This document shows positions 43,512-51,799 of a DNA stretch of 64,000 bases, in pieces. Source of the stretch: Acidaminobacter sp. (GTDB taxonomy: Bacteria; Bacillota; Clostridia; Peptostreptococcales; Acidaminobacteraceae); the NCBI RefSeq assembly GCF_030247605.1, contig NZ_JAOTSB010000011.1:22386-86385 (forward strand). Reading direction: 5' to 3'. A program made the position numbers and the translations under genes. The notes under the pieces are model-generated. The model was not told the origin of the DNA and did not search any database. It worked only from the letters and a program-made list of their open reading frames with translations. The first letter of the stretch is position 1. The number at the start of each line of letters is the position of its first letter.

Positions 43512-43554
43512 GATCTCATCCCCTTATATCATCATAATATACCTTGCTGTAATG

Positions 43555-43700
43555 ACATTGAACTACCCATGACTGAAGTCACGGGATTCTTGGGTCCTCA
43601 CATCCAGCGATGCGAAATATACCAAGCTATCCCCACAGTTCCTGCGGTTCATGTTACGTTAACTTACATTTTTTAATCCCTCTTTTAAAATGTTGATCGC
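43555..43700 (-). ncRNA. Predicted omega (right-end) RNA of tnpB
   Basis: TnpB proteins use an RNA that spans the 3' end of tnpB and the right end of the element, with the guide lying in the flanking DNA just beyond. By analogy it would cover this stretch, ending near GGGTAGTTCAATG on the minus strand, with the guide in about 43530-43555. Position is by family analogy; structure was not modelled. Confidence 0.45.
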
Positions 43701-44876
43701 CGCGTTGAAATCCCTGTCGATCTCTAGTCCACATTCCTCGCACTGATACAGCCTTACACTTAAATCCTTTGTCTGTCCACTTTGATGACCACATTCAGAG
43801 CAGATTTGACTGGACGCATAGAACCTGTCTACTTTGCGAACCAGCTTATAATTCCATTTACCCTTGTATTCCAGTTGTCTGAAAAACTCCGAAAAGCCCG
43901 CGTCAGCAACGCTCTTTGCCAGTCGTCTGTTCTTAATCATACCCTTCACATTTAGGTCTTCTATGTAGATCTGATCGTAGCGATTGATCAGCGATATGCT
44001 CAGCCTGTGAATGAAATCCTTTCGACAGTTTCTAACCCGCTTATGCCAACGGCTCACTTTAACGCGCTGTCGGTTTCGATTCTTTCCGCCTTTCTGACGA
44101 CGACTGAGCTTTCGTTGCTCTTTGATCATGCGTTTTTCATATTTTCGGTAATATTTTGGATTTTCTGCGACTTCCTTGTCAGAGGTGTAATAGAACGCTT
44201 TCAAGCCCATATCGATACCAACATTTGAACCCGTCGCAGCAGTTGGCTCATGCTCTATTTCAATACAGCACAGGCTGATGTAATACTTTCCATCTGATTC
44301 TTTTGTAACCACTGCAGAAACCATTCTACCCTGATAGAGTCTTGAATAGGCAATTTTGACATCTTTTACTTTTGGAAGTTTGATTTTGCAGTTTTGCTTT
44401 CTATACTTGCCGGAGGAGGTATACTGAACTTCCTTTTCCTTGACCTCAATATTGTTTCCAGTCCAGCTTATTTTGCAGGACTGGACTAAATCTCTGTAGG
44501 ATTTGAATTTCGGATGTCCTTCCAGATCGTAAAAGGTAAGTTCTTTGCCTGTCCGCGCTGCTTTTTCCAGGGTTTTCTTCGAGTATTTCTTTGAACCTTT
44601 ATTAAAGCGTGAATAAGTACTCGCTAAGTCTTTAAGTGTGTTCTGTAAAACAGATTTTTCGCATTGATAGAGCCATGGATGATTGCCCTTGAGCTCAGTG
44701 AGCAGCTTCGACATCTTATTGTAGGTCAGGAGGTGTTCCTGCTTCTCATATCGGTCCATATTCAGTTTCAGAAAATGATTCCAGACAAAACGCTTTGCTG
44801 AGAACATAGTCTCAAGTTGTTCCTGCTGAGTTTTATTGGGTTGTATTCTGTACTTATAGCCCTTTTCAATCAGCAT
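43659..44876 (-). CDS. tnpB: RNA-guided endonuclease TnpB
   Basis: A 405-residue TnpB with an N-terminal helix-turn-helix-like opening (YKYRIQPNKTQQEQL), a basic middle, the RuvC-like nuclease and a zinc ribbon. RuvC acidic residues are visible: Asp222 in GIDMGLK, Glu306 in YIEDLNVKGM and the aspartate pair 387/389 in IDRDFNAA. Zinc ligands are Cys359/Cys362 (CSEC) and Cys379/Cys382 (CEEC). No truncation or frameshift was seen, so it should be catalytically competent. The family cleaves DNA at sites matching its guide next to a transposon-adjacent motif and promotes element retention. It lies 15 bp downstream of tnpA. Confidence 0.95.
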   Translation of the reverse strand: MLIEKGYKYRIQPNKTQQEQLETMFSAKRFVWNHFLKLNMDRYEKQEHLLTYNKMSKLLTELKGNHPWLYQCEKSVLQNTLKDLASTYSRFNKGSKKYSKKTLEKAARTGKELTFYDLEGHPKFKSYRDLVQSCKISWTGNNIEVKEKEVQYTSSGKYRKQNCKIKLPKVKDVKIAYSRLYQGRMVSAVVTKESDGKYYISLCCIEIEHEPTAATGSNVGIDMGLKAFYYTSDKEVAENPKYYRKYEKRMIKEQRKLSRRQKGGKNRNRQRVKVSRWHKRVRNCRKDFIHRLSISLINRYDQIYIEDLNVKGMIKNRRLAKSVADAGFSEFFRQLEYKGKWNYKLVRKVDRFYASSQICSECGHQSGQTKDLSVRLYQCEECGLEIDRDFNAAINILKEGLKNVS

Positions 44877-44891
44877 GCCCTCAGCACCGCC

Positions 44892-45293
44892 TTATTTTTC
44901 TTTTTGTGATTGTATGTATTCTCTAACCTGAGCTTCTGTATTCTCAGACACCGTAGCGACAAAGTAACTTGGGTTCCATAAATGACCGCCCCAGAGGCTG
45001 TCTTTAAGCCATGGACATTCTTTAAAAATAAATCTGCCGCTGACACCTTTGAGCGCTTTAATGAAGTTGGGAATATAATGCTGAGGTTTACAGTCGATCA
45101 GCAAGTGAACGTGATCTTGATCACAGTTAAATTCTTCGATAGTAAATCCATTTTCATCCGCTATTTTAAAAAGGATTTCTTTGAGCTTTTCTTCTACAAT
45201 ACCTGTCAGAACTTTTCGTCTATACTTGACGCACCAGACAATATGATACTGAATGGAGTAGACATAACCTCGACCCTTTTTTACTTTTGACAT
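44892..45293 (-). CDS. tnpA: IS200/IS605 Y1 transposase TnpA
   Basis: A 133-residue HUH-type single-strand transposase. The metal-binding HUH motif is in DQDHVHLLID, and the catalytic tyrosine is in VREYIQSQ near the C-terminus. The opening YSIQYHIVWCVKYRRKVL is classical for the family. ATG 45293 has a GAGGTG ribosome site; the extra seven residues of a longer frame are unlikely. It cuts and joins the hairpin ends of the element during the lagging-strand step. Confidence 0.95.
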   Translation of the reverse strand: MSKVKKGRGYVYSIQYHIVWCVKYRRKVLTGIVEEKLKEILFKIADENGFTIEEFNCDQDHVHLLIDCKPQHYIPNFIKALKGVSGRFIFKECPWLKDSLWGGHLWNPSYFVATVSENTEAQVREYIQSQKEK

Positions 45294-45468
45294 TCCACAA
45301 CACCTCAGTACCATTATAACATATGGCTATGTTGTAACAAAGTAATTTGAAGGATTACAATTTAATTCATAACTATACATAAGGCACCGCTAACCCACGA
45401 CTGAAGTCACGGGTGTGCGCGGTTGTTTAATCAACGAATAAAACGTACACAGCGTACATTATTGAGGT

Positions 45469-45549
45469 CAGGCGGTGTCTGACACCGCCTTCCACCTTGT
45501 CTCTTCCACCCGCATCAACTGAGGAAAATGGCGCCCAAGCCATTTTCCT
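45469..45549. repeat. Perfect palindromic repeat and adjacent hairpin before the YtqA-like gene
   Basis: GGCGGTGTCTGACACCGCC (45471-45489) is a perfect 19-bp odd palindrome of the GGTGTCWGACACC family. A second, unrelated hairpin follows with arms AGGAAAATGGC (45522-45532) and GCCATTTTCCT (45539-45549). Confidence 0.85.
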
Positions 45550-45590
45550 TCCTGGGTTTTGTGATAAAATAGTGCCTGAGGTGATCACAC

Positions 45591-46559
45591 TTGTACCCAT
45601 TCAACCTGGAAGATCCTAACGCCAAACGTTATCATACATGGAGCCAGCATCTGAAATCACAATTTGGCGAAAAAGTTTTCAAAGTCGCTCTGGATGGCGG
45701 CTTCAGCTGCCCGAACAGGGATGGCAGCATTGGGACCGGCGGATGCACTTTTTGCTCAGAGTCCGGTTCGGGAGACTTTGCCCAAAGCCATCTGGATCCG
45801 CTTCCCGTCCAACTGAAAAAAGGCATCGAACTCGAGCACAAAAAGTGGCCCAACTCGACGAAATACCTTGCCTATTTCCAAAACTTTTCAAACACCTACG
45901 CTCCGGTAGAGGTCCTGAGAGAGCGCTACGAACAGGTTCTCCGGGAAGAAGGCGTCGTAGGCATCATGATCGCGACCCGTCCGGATTGCCTGCCCCCAGA
46001 AACCATTGCTTACCTGGCAGAGCTTAATAAAAGCCATTATCTTTGGGTGGAACTCGGTCTGCAGACCATTCATGATGACACGGGCGAACGCATCAACCGC
46101 GGCTACACCTACGACACCTACCTTAAAGCCGTGGAAGCCCTCAGAAAACATGGCATCCGGGTCTGCACCCACATGATCAACGGCCTGCCTGGCGAATCCC
46201 GCGACAGGATGATGGAAAGCCTGGCACGGGTCCTCCTCGACTCTGACATTCAAGGCATCAAGATTCACCTGCTTCATCTCATGCAAAATACCGCCCTGGT
46301 CCAGGATTACGAAGCCGGGCGGCTGCAGTTTCTCGAGAAAGACGAGTATGTGGGCCTCGTGTGTGACCAGCTGGAGCTGATCCCGCCAGAGATCGTGATT
46401 CACAGACTGACGGGAGACGCCCCCCGAAGATCCCTGATTGGACCCCTCTGGAGTCTCCATAAGTGGGAAGTCCTCAACAGCATTGACGCCGAGCTGAGAC
46501 GTCGCGGCAGCTATCAAGGCATGCGCGACATCCGAAAGCGGGGTGAACACCATGATTGA
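45591..46559 (+). CDS. TIGR01212-type radical SAM protein (YtqA-like)
   Basis: A 322-residue radical SAM protein. The cluster motif is in GTGGCTFCSESGSGD near the start, preceded by CPNRDG, giving the spaced Cys set of this family (C40 region and C52/C55). LWVELGLQTIHDDTGERINR is typical of the central barrel. The start is TTG at 45591 with a GAGGTG ribosome site. It overlaps the methyltransferase gene that follows by 8 bp, matching the ytqA-ytqB arrangement known from Bacillus. The substrate is not established. Confidence 0.92.
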   Translation: MYPFNLEDPNAKRYHTWSQHLKSQFGEKVFKVALDGGFSCPNRDGSIGTGGCTFCSESGSGDFAQSHLDPLPVQLKKGIELEHKKWPNSTKYLAYFQNFSNTYAPVEVLRERYEQVLREEGVVGIMIATRPDCLPPETIAYLAELNKSHYLWVELGLQTIHDDTGERINRGYTYDTYLKAVEALRKHGIRVCTHMINGLPGESRDRMMESLARVLLDSDIQGIKIHLLHLMQNTALVQDYEAGRLQFLEKDEYVGLVCDQLELIPPEIVIHRLTGDAPRRSLIGPLWSLHKWEVLNSIDAELRRRGSYQGMRDIRKRGEHHD

Positions 46560-47115
46560 GTCCCCGCTGGCCTTTAGCCACACCCTGCTTCGCCAGTGCG
46601 TCAGGGCGGGCGATGTGGTGGTGGACGCGACCATCGGCCACGGTCATGATACGCTGCTGCTGGCCGAGCTGGTCGGTCCGACCGGACGGGTACTGGGGTT
46701 CGACATTCAGCCACAGGCCGTTGAGAGCACCCGGGCGAAGCTCATCGCGGCGGGGCTGGACGGGCGCGTGACTCTGTTTCAAGAAAGCCACGAGCATGCC
46801 GCAGCGCGGCTTGGCGAGACGCAAACCATTGGCGCGGCCCAGTTCAACCTGGGGTACCTGCCCGGTGGTGACAAGGGCATCGTGACCCAGGGGTCGTCGA
46901 CGCTGCGCTGTCTGGAAAGTCTGCTTCCCAGGCTGCGGCCTGGCGGCATGGCTATTTTCGTCGTTTACTACGGTCATGACGGCGGCCCGGAGGAGAAGAA
47001 CAAGCTGCTCTCGTTTGTGGACGGCCTGGACCAGACGGATTTCACGGTCCTGCAGTACAGCATGCGCAATTGGCGCAGCGATCCGCCGTTTCTGATCGCC
47101 ATCCAAAAGAGATAA
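46552..47115 (+). CDS. Class I SAM-dependent methyltransferase (YtqB-like)
   Basis: A 187-residue Rossmann-fold methyltransferase of the YtqB family. The SAM-binding motif is VVVDATIGHGHDTLLLAELV, and the acidic strand end is VLGFDIQP. NLGYLPGGDKGI near residue 97 is the conserved NPPY-equivalent region of this family. ATG 46552 has GGGGTG upstream and overlaps the YtqA-like stop (ATGATTGA); GTG 46543 is an alternative. A terminator follows. Confidence 0.92.
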   Translation: MIESPLAFSHTLLRQCVRAGDVVVDATIGHGHDTLLLAELVGPTGRVLGFDIQPQAVESTRAKLIAAGLDGRVTLFQESHEHAAARLGETQTIGAAQFNLGYLPGGDKGIVTQGSSTLRCLESLLPRLRPGGMAIFVVYYGHDGGPEEKNKLLSFVDGLDQTDFTVLQYSMRNWRSDPPFLIAIQKR

Positions 47116-47197
47116 AAAATGTTTAGCAGCGCGGCACTTAGTCACGAGTGCCGCAATCTAACTGGAGAAGTTTGCCTTGGAAGAGCGTAAAAGGACA

Positions 47198-47251
47198 GTT
47201 GGCCGATGGTCACCTGAAGTCCCCCCCTCTCGACCATCGGCCAACTTCTTT
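47198..47251 (+). terminator. Terminator built from an inverted pair of the GCCGATGGT word
   Basis: GTTGGCCGATGGT (47198-47210) pairs with ACCATCGGCCAAC (47233-47245), then CTTCTTTTTTATTT. The left copy continues to the full 12-mer GCCGATGGTCAC (47202-47213). It ends the YtqB-like gene. Confidence 0.85.
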
Positions 47252-47283
47252 TTTATTTACAGAAGGACTCTTCCCAACCTCCC

Positions 47284-48090
47284 TCACTGCCCAAACTGCT
47301 GCAGCACCTTCACGACATACTCAAGCGGAAGCCTTGTCGCGGCACTGATACCGCGCCCCACGTAAACCGCTTCGAGGTAATCCCACTCATAAGAAACGAG
47401 ATCCTGGCGTTTGAAGGCGCGCATCACTTCCCGAGTCGGCTTGAAGACTTCAAACCCAAGATCCGTCATGAAGTTTAAAGTGGTCATCTCCCCCAGGAAG
47501 TAGAAATTCTGCTGAAGCTCGTCATACAGCTGAAGCAATGCGTAGCTGTTGTGCTTGTCGAAAAAATCACGATAGTGATCCAAGAAATTTTGTGCCGATC
47601 CAAAGCGATTTGTCAGGTCCAGCAAGACCCAGGCGTTATCGTAGCAGGCTTTGATTTTGGACCTGTTCTTGATCATATTGGGATCACTGCGCATAGCTTC
47701 AAGGGCTTTGTCCTCATAGTGGACGACCTTTCTGAAGTCTTCGAAATACTTGAAGACAGCAGGCATGTAGCGGTCAATCACTGACGGTCGAAAGCCCGAA
47801 TAAAAGATGGTTTTAACCAAGGTCTGGTAGAAGACCTCATCTGAAATAGCGTGCCGCTTGGGCGATTCATATTGCCGGTGCATGTCGACGAGCTCTTCCT
47901 CTGTGCTTCTTCCACTGAGTACTAATTCGCGATGAAGGTCAAAGAATTTCTCTGCCAGAACCTCTGCTTCCGGAACCTTTGCCAGGATTTCAAAAAATAG
48001 AAGGTCTATGTTGCTGCAGGGAAAAATTTCAGTGTGCATTTCAAACGCGGGCATATCTGGGTTGAAGTTTTCGGGGTTGATGTTTTCCAA
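47284..48090 (-). CDS. DNA-3-methyladenine glycosylase I-like protein (Tag family-like)
   Basis: A 268-residue soluble protein. The central stretch FYSGFRPSVIDRYMPAVFKY, then SDPNMIKNRSKIKACYDNA, corresponds to the helix-hairpin-helix part of Tag-type glycosylases (compare the Tag pattern of a xxFRxxF helix and DxxIIRNxxKIxAxxxNA). The N-terminal zinc cysteines of true Tag enzymes are not evident, and the protein is longer than Tag, so activity on 3-methyladenine is unproven. The start has a GGAGAGG ribosome site. It stands alone, convergent with the YtqB-like gene. Confidence 0.6.
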   Translation of the reverse strand: MENINPENFNPDMPAFEMHTEIFPCSNIDLLFFEILAKVPEAEVLAEKFFDLHRELVLSGRSTEEELVDMHRQYESPKRHAISDEVFYQTLVKTIFYSGFRPSVIDRYMPAVFKYFEDFRKVVHYEDKALEAMRSDPNMIKNRSKIKACYDNAWVLLDLTNRFGSAQNFLDHYRDFFDKHNSYALLQLYDELQQNFYFLGEMTTLNFMTDLGFEVFKPTREVMRAFKRQDLVSYEWDYLEAVYVGRGISAATRLPLEYVVKVLQQFGQ

Positions 48091-48236
48091 TGGATCCTCT
48101 CCTTAATTTATATTTCTTTATATTTTCACAATATCCATATTATACCATTTTGTAAAGTAAAAAAACTGCTGCTTTTCAGGCAGCAGTAAATTTAATTTAA
48201 TTTAATTTGTGCATCCCTTTGAGAATGAATGATTCT

Positions 48237-48401
48237 TCAACCCTCTAAATCATTCTGTTCCTCAAGTACCTCAAGCACTTCTTCACATTCGGCTTCGGTC
48301 AGCTCGTTTTCCATTTGCGTGAGCAGTATGTTGTATTCTTCGAGGCTGTTCGCGTTTTTTAACGCTTCAATCCAGTGCTCCATTAACCTTTGGTTTGCCA
48401 T
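48237..48401 (-). CDS. Small acidic helical protein
   Basis: A 54-residue protein, MANQRLMEHWIEALKNANSL and an acidic tail (AECEEVLEVLEEQ), probably two helices. ATG 48401 has GAGGAGGT about 7 nt upstream, which decides the start over a longer frame. Nothing about its role can be read from sequence. Confidence 0.65.
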   Translation of the reverse strand: MANQRLMEHWIEALKNANSLEEYNILLTQMENELTEAECEEVLEVLEEQNDLEG

Positions 48402-48430
48402 GGCTTTACCTCCTCGACCGGTACAGCCTG

Positions 48431-48541
48431 TGTGAAGGTGCCTATTGCATTGATACCCCAAACTTCTGATTATGAACCCTGGAAGCAGAAGAAAGGGTCA
48501 ATAGGCATGAGCCGCTGACACCTTCTTCCAGCAAGTCTCCA
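48431..48541. repeat. Diverged repeat pair around GAAGGTGCCTATTG and GGGTCAATAGGC
   Basis: GAAGGTGCCTATTG (48433-48446) is followed 50 bp later by AAGGGTCAATAGGCATGAGC and CCGCTGACACCTTCTTCC. The GACACCTTCTTCC end matches the palindrome at 41171-41190. The CAATAGG block also appears in the 2544 hairpin and, as CGATAGG, in the 42813 hairpin. Confidence 0.6.
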
Positions 48542-48611
48542 TCAAAAAAACGAAAGCCGGCGCCACTAACCTTTCGCCAGCAGCTTCCGACTCCCTATTC
48601 ACCACTCCATC

Positions 48612-49307
48612 TCAGTCATGACTCAGCCTTCCATCCCCCGTAATAGGAATAACCTCACCCAAATACTTTGGCTCCGGCTTAATAAAGCACATGACAAAAT
48701 CTTTGTTTTTTGCCAGAAATTCTCTGACATCCCTGCCCCACTGTCCTGCATAATGATTGCCCTCAGCGCTGATACCCACAGCCTGCAGGCCCAGCCTCTT
48801 GGCAATATAAAGCGCCCTGTACAAATGATAATTCTGGGTGACCACCACCGCCTCCTCAACTTCAAAGATCGCTCTAGCCCTATAAATTGAATCATAGGTC
48901 GAAAAGCCCGCGTGATCCAAAAAGATGTCCTCGGCCTGAATGCCTTGGGCCAACACATAGCCCTTCATGGCATTGACCTCGTCATAACGTTCCTGTCCAT
49001 TGTCTCCGCTGAGAAGAAGCTTCGGCGCGACACCCGCCTCATACAGCTCTATCCCCTTGTCCAGCCGGTCCCGCAGCATGAAGCTCGGCGTCCCATCAGG
49101 CCTAATCCCGGCGCCAAGAACCAGGATGCAGTCCGCCTGAGTATTGGCACCAGCTTCCAGAGCCTCAACCTCCGATACAATCCCACAGCTCATGCTAGTG
49201 GTCACATAACCACCAATCACAAAAGGGATCACCAGCAGAATAAACAAAATTGGGAAAACGCTCTTCCGAAAATTAATAGTCTTCGTCTTCGTCTTCATAC
49301 CCATCAT
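48612..49307 (-). CDS. SanA/YdcF-like DUF218 membrane protein
   Basis: A 231-residue protein with one N-terminal membrane helix (FPILFILLVIPFVIGGYV) and an extracytoplasmic DUF218 domain. The domain signatures are ADCILVLGAGIRPDGTPS (about 54-71), then RLDKGIELYEAGVAPKLLLS, and VTQNYHLYRALYIAKRLG. SanA relatives are linked to envelope barrier function. The start is taken at ATG 49307, which overlaps the stop of the upstream membrane gene (ATGA), suggesting coupling; ATG 49298 is an alternative. Confidence 0.85.
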   Translation of the reverse strand: MMGMKTKTKTINFRKSVFPILFILLVIPFVIGGYVTTSMSCGIVSEVEALEAGANTQADCILVLGAGIRPDGTPSFMLRDRLDKGIELYEAGVAPKLLLSGDNGQERYDEVNAMKGYVLAQGIQAEDIFLDHAGFSTYDSIYRARAIFEVEEAVVVTQNYHLYRALYIAKRLGLQAVGISAEGNHYAGQWGRDVREFLAKNKDFVMCFIKPEPKYLGEVIPITGDGRLSHD

Positions 49308-49705
49308 TCCACATGCAAATAAATCGCAATCATGAGCAGCACCGCGATCCCCCTGTGCAGCTTCAGCCAAAGGCCGCCGCGCTTTTTCCTGTAAAAGCCA
49401 TAGCCCCCCAGCGCGACCTGAAAAATCAGGACTGAGGCTGCCATTGCTCCGGTCAGACTGAACCCATAGGTAAAAAACTGAACCAAAAAGTGCAAGAGCA
49501 GCGCGCCGATGGTCATAACACCAAACACCTTATGATACTTGACAACGACCTTCATCAACGCACTGAAGCCCTTAAACACCAGATCATTCTTTTTGATCTG
49601 AGCGCGAAATTTCTTATTCACCCATTTGACGAAAAAGTTGAGAATCGTCAACCCATAGAGAAAGATAATGGTGCCGCCCAGAAATTCGCCTAAATCCTCG
49701 AACAT
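49304..49705 (-). CDS. Four-helix membrane protein, cytochrome b561/ferric-reductase-like
   Basis: A 133-residue membrane protein with about four helices (6-28, 58-80, 85-103, 111-130). Histidines sit in membrane-spanning or near-membrane positions: KYHKVFG, LLHFLVQF, KLHRGIA and terminal IYLHVE. This paired-His layout suggests haem b binding in a b561- or ferric-reductase-like fold, but residue spacing was not tested. It is translationally coupled to the SanA-like gene. The 9-mer GCCGATGGT occurs inside it (49505). Confidence 0.7.
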   Translation of the reverse strand: MFEDLGEFLGGTIIFLYGLTILNFFVKWVNKKFRAQIKKNDLVFKGFSALMKVVVKYHKVFGVMTIGALLLHFLVQFFTYGFSLTGAMAASVLIFQVALGGYGFYRKKRGGLWLKLHRGIAVLLMIAIYLHVE

Positions 49706-49892
49706 AGCCTCGACCTCCTGATCTGATCTAAATTAAATAAGGGTATTTCGATACCACTATGGGCAGTTTAGGGATTAGATTGTGTACAACCTATTCCGCT
49801 TTCTCCCTACAGTGACCTCAATACCCACACAATTAGCTCATCTATCACAAGTCCGCAAATCTTTCCAAATCGCTTAAATGTCGCATTGCGAT

Positions 49893-49959
49893 GAAACCGG
49901 GTGTCTGACACCAAGTTTCCCCAACAGAGATGAAACCGGGTGTCAGACACCAAGTTTCA
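49893..49959. repeat. Two copies of the GAAAC-framed palindromic repeat
   Basis: Cores GGTGTCTGACACC (49900-49912) and GGTGTCAGACACC (49939-49951), each between GAAACC and AAGTTTC, with a 39-bp period. They lie just after the stop of the GH1 gene (minus strand). This is the clearest intergenic form of the unit found inside the SNF2 gene. Confidence 0.88.
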
Positions 49960-49965
49960 TCCTTT

Positions 49966-51312
49966 TTATTCCATTACACCATGATTTCTGCAAAGCTCAG
50001 CATAAAACTCACCACTTTTTCGAAGGGTCCTCTCTTGGGTTTTAAAGTTGACGGCAAATAGTCCAAAGGGGCCTGACTCGCCTTCCAGCAGCTCAAAATT
50101 ATCCAGGAGGCTCCAGTGGTAGTAGCGCTCTACCGGAAGGCCCTCCTCGATCAGCTCGGAAACGGCCTTTAGGTGGTCGTAGATAAATTGAGTACGGAAG
50201 GCATCTGCAGCGTCGCAGGTGCCGTTTTCGGTGATCCAGATGGGGAGGGATGGGTGGTGGCGGTGGGACCATCGGCAGACTCTTTTGAGGCCTTCGGGAT
50301 AGATTTCCCAGCCGAGATCATTTTGGGGCTTGTCCGGCAGCATTTCGGTATAGAAGCCCCGGCCGTGGACACCATGACGCGAATAATAATTGATGCCCAT
50401 GAAATCTGAAACCACCTGCCTGCGTTTAAACACACCGGAGAGGCTAAGGGGCGGCAGCAGACGTCCTGTGGTAAAGGCCATGACTGCCGCGCCCTGGAAC
50501 AGATAGGACATAAGCTTTGCCGCAGCGCGATCCAACCATTTTGGGCTGTAGGGCACGAAATCGATCAGGTGATGGGCCACGCCCACGCAGGTCTGACCCC
50601 CATAGTCTGCTTGTTCGTCATCAGCGCAGGTCTGACCCCCGCTGTTGCGATTGGAACGCAGCTCGTGAATCAGATCATAGGCTCTGATGTGACAGCGGGC
50701 AAGATTGGCGAGGACTTTCATGGTCATACGAAAGTTCTTTTCTCCCGGAGGCCAGATGCCAAAATAGTACCCGTTGGTGGCATAAACATTGGGCTCATTA
50801 ATGGTGACATAGTCCTGGACGAGGTCGCCCAGATGCTCGACGACATAACGCACATAGCGTTCAAAATAGGTGGCGCAGTTCGGGTTCAAAAATCCGCCGA
50901 GGTCGGCGAACCAGAGCGGGATGGAGAAGTGGTGGAGGGTGACCATCGGCTGAATGCCGTTTTCTTTTAGAAGTGACAGCTCCCGACGGTAGTGGAGAAT
51001 GGCGGCGTCGCTGAAAACGCCGTTTTCCGGCTCGATGCGGCTCCATTCGAGGCCCATGCGGTAAACCTGCTGGTGGGTGTCTGTCAGCAGTCGAAGGTCT
51101 TCGTCAATGCGGTTCCAGTGGTCAGCGGCGCGTAAGCAGCTGGAGCCGTCCTTGATGCGGCCTTCTTCGCACCACTTGAACCAGGTGTTATTTCGGTCGC
51201 CGCCCTCGATTTGCATTGCGGAGGTCGCACTGCCCAGGAGGAAATGATCCGGAAGTTTGAAGGGCTTCACAAGTTTAGTCGCCTCCTTTGAGGTTGCCTT
51301 ATCCACGACCAT
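49966..51312 (-). CDS. Glycoside hydrolase family 1 beta-glucosidase
   Basis: A 448-residue cytoplasmic (beta/alpha)8 glycosidase cleaving beta-glucosides or phospho-beta-glucosides. Acid/base Glu is in DYVTINEPNVYA, and the nucleophile Glu is in PIWITENGTCDAADAF. The opening FLLGSATSAMQIEG is canonical. Between NRNS and GVAHH a 20-odd-residue insertion contains GGQTCADDEQ and GGQTCVG, encoded by two copies of a repeat element (50584-50642). This falls in the peripheral helix region after a RAYDLIHEL helix. Start choice at ATG 51312 is uncertain; GTG 51306 is possible. The gene stands alone. Confidence 0.93.
   Translation of the reverse strand: MVVDKATSKEATKLVKPFKLPDHFLLGSATSAMQIEGGDRNNTWFKWCEEGRIKDGSSCLRAADHWNRIDEDLRLLTDTHQQVYRMGLEWSRIEPENGVFSDAAILHYRRELSLLKENGIQPMVTLHHFSIPLWFADLGGFLNPNCATYFERYVRYVVEHLGDLVQDYVTINEPNVYATNGYYFGIWPPGEKNFRMTMKVLANLARCHIRAYDLIHELRSNRNSGGQTCADDEQADYGGQTCVGVAHHLIDFVPYSPKWLDRAAAKLMSYLFQGAAVMAFTTGRLLPPLSLSGVFKRRQVVSDFMGINYYSRHGVHGRGFYTEMLPDKPQNDLGWEIYPEGLKRVCRWSHRHHPSLPIWITENGTCDAADAFRTQFIYDHLKAVSELIEEGLPVERYYHWSLLDNFELLEGESGPFGLFAVNFKTQERTLRKSGEFYAELCRNHGVME
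50584..50642 (-). repeat. Two GGTCTGACCCCC repeats inside the GH1 gene
   Basis: CGCAGGTCTGACCCCCATAG (50586-50605) and GCGCAGGTCTGACCCCCGCT (50624-50643) are 39 bp apart, the same period as the intergenic pair at 49893-49959. Encoded in frame as GGQTC peptides. Confidence 0.8.
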
Positions 51313-51733
51313 TGCAGATGCATTCGCAGCAGCATTTACCTCGATAACTTTGTCTTCGTTATAAAATGATTAAGGGCGGCTTCAGGTCACGGATCAGTTC
51401 AACGGATCAATTCGACAGAAGTTGAAATTTTGCGGTGGTGTTTAAGGGAACTGATTGAAAGGGAGCGGTGAAGCACATGAAGACCTATAAGAAATATATG
51501 TATTTATATCCATTCTCTCGGGAATTATTCAGCAGGTGAACCCTTCAATTTTCTAACTTTAATCCGGCCGTTGATTGATTCTCCACTTCTAAAACGGATG
51601 AAGAATTCATAGGCTTTGACAGGCATAGTTATGTGCTGGCCGCAGTCGTATCCGCAGCTGTTGACACCACCTTACACCTCCCCCTTTCTGCGTCTGATTC
51701 CGTGAAAAACGCACTTTAGTTTTATACAATTCA

Positions 51734-51743
51734 GGGTATAAAC
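51734..51743 (+). promoter_or_regulatory. GGGTATAAA promoter-like element of the small membrane protein gene
   Basis: GGGTATAAAC, 57 nt before the start at 51800. The gene-free stretch 51313-51799 also holds a repeat-like GCTGTTGACACCACC (51657-51671), with GCTGGCCGCAGTCGTATCC just before it, and no gene I can support. Confidence 0.45.
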
Positions 51744-51799
51744 ATAAATGACCAACTGACCACTTGCATTCAATTCACTTTGAAAAGGAGGCTTATGTC

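Larger units (their letters stand above)
43555..45420 (-). mobile_element. IS200/IS605-family insertion sequence with tnpA and tnpB
   Basis: Both ends carry the same subterminal palindrome: CCCATGACTGAAGTCACGGG at 43567-43586 (tnpB side, right end) and CCCACGACTGAAGTCACGGG at about 45396-45415 (tnpA side, left end). The element reads on the minus strand with tnpA upstream of tnpB. IS605 elements have hairpin ends and no terminal inverted repeats or target duplication, as here. Both genes are full length, so it may be active. Exact cleavage points are not determined. Confidence 0.88.

Noticed and set aside
49741..49746. GGGTAT hexamer between the b561-like and GH1 genes
   Set aside because: It points away from both flanking genes and lacks the AAA extension, so it was not counted as a promoter element.
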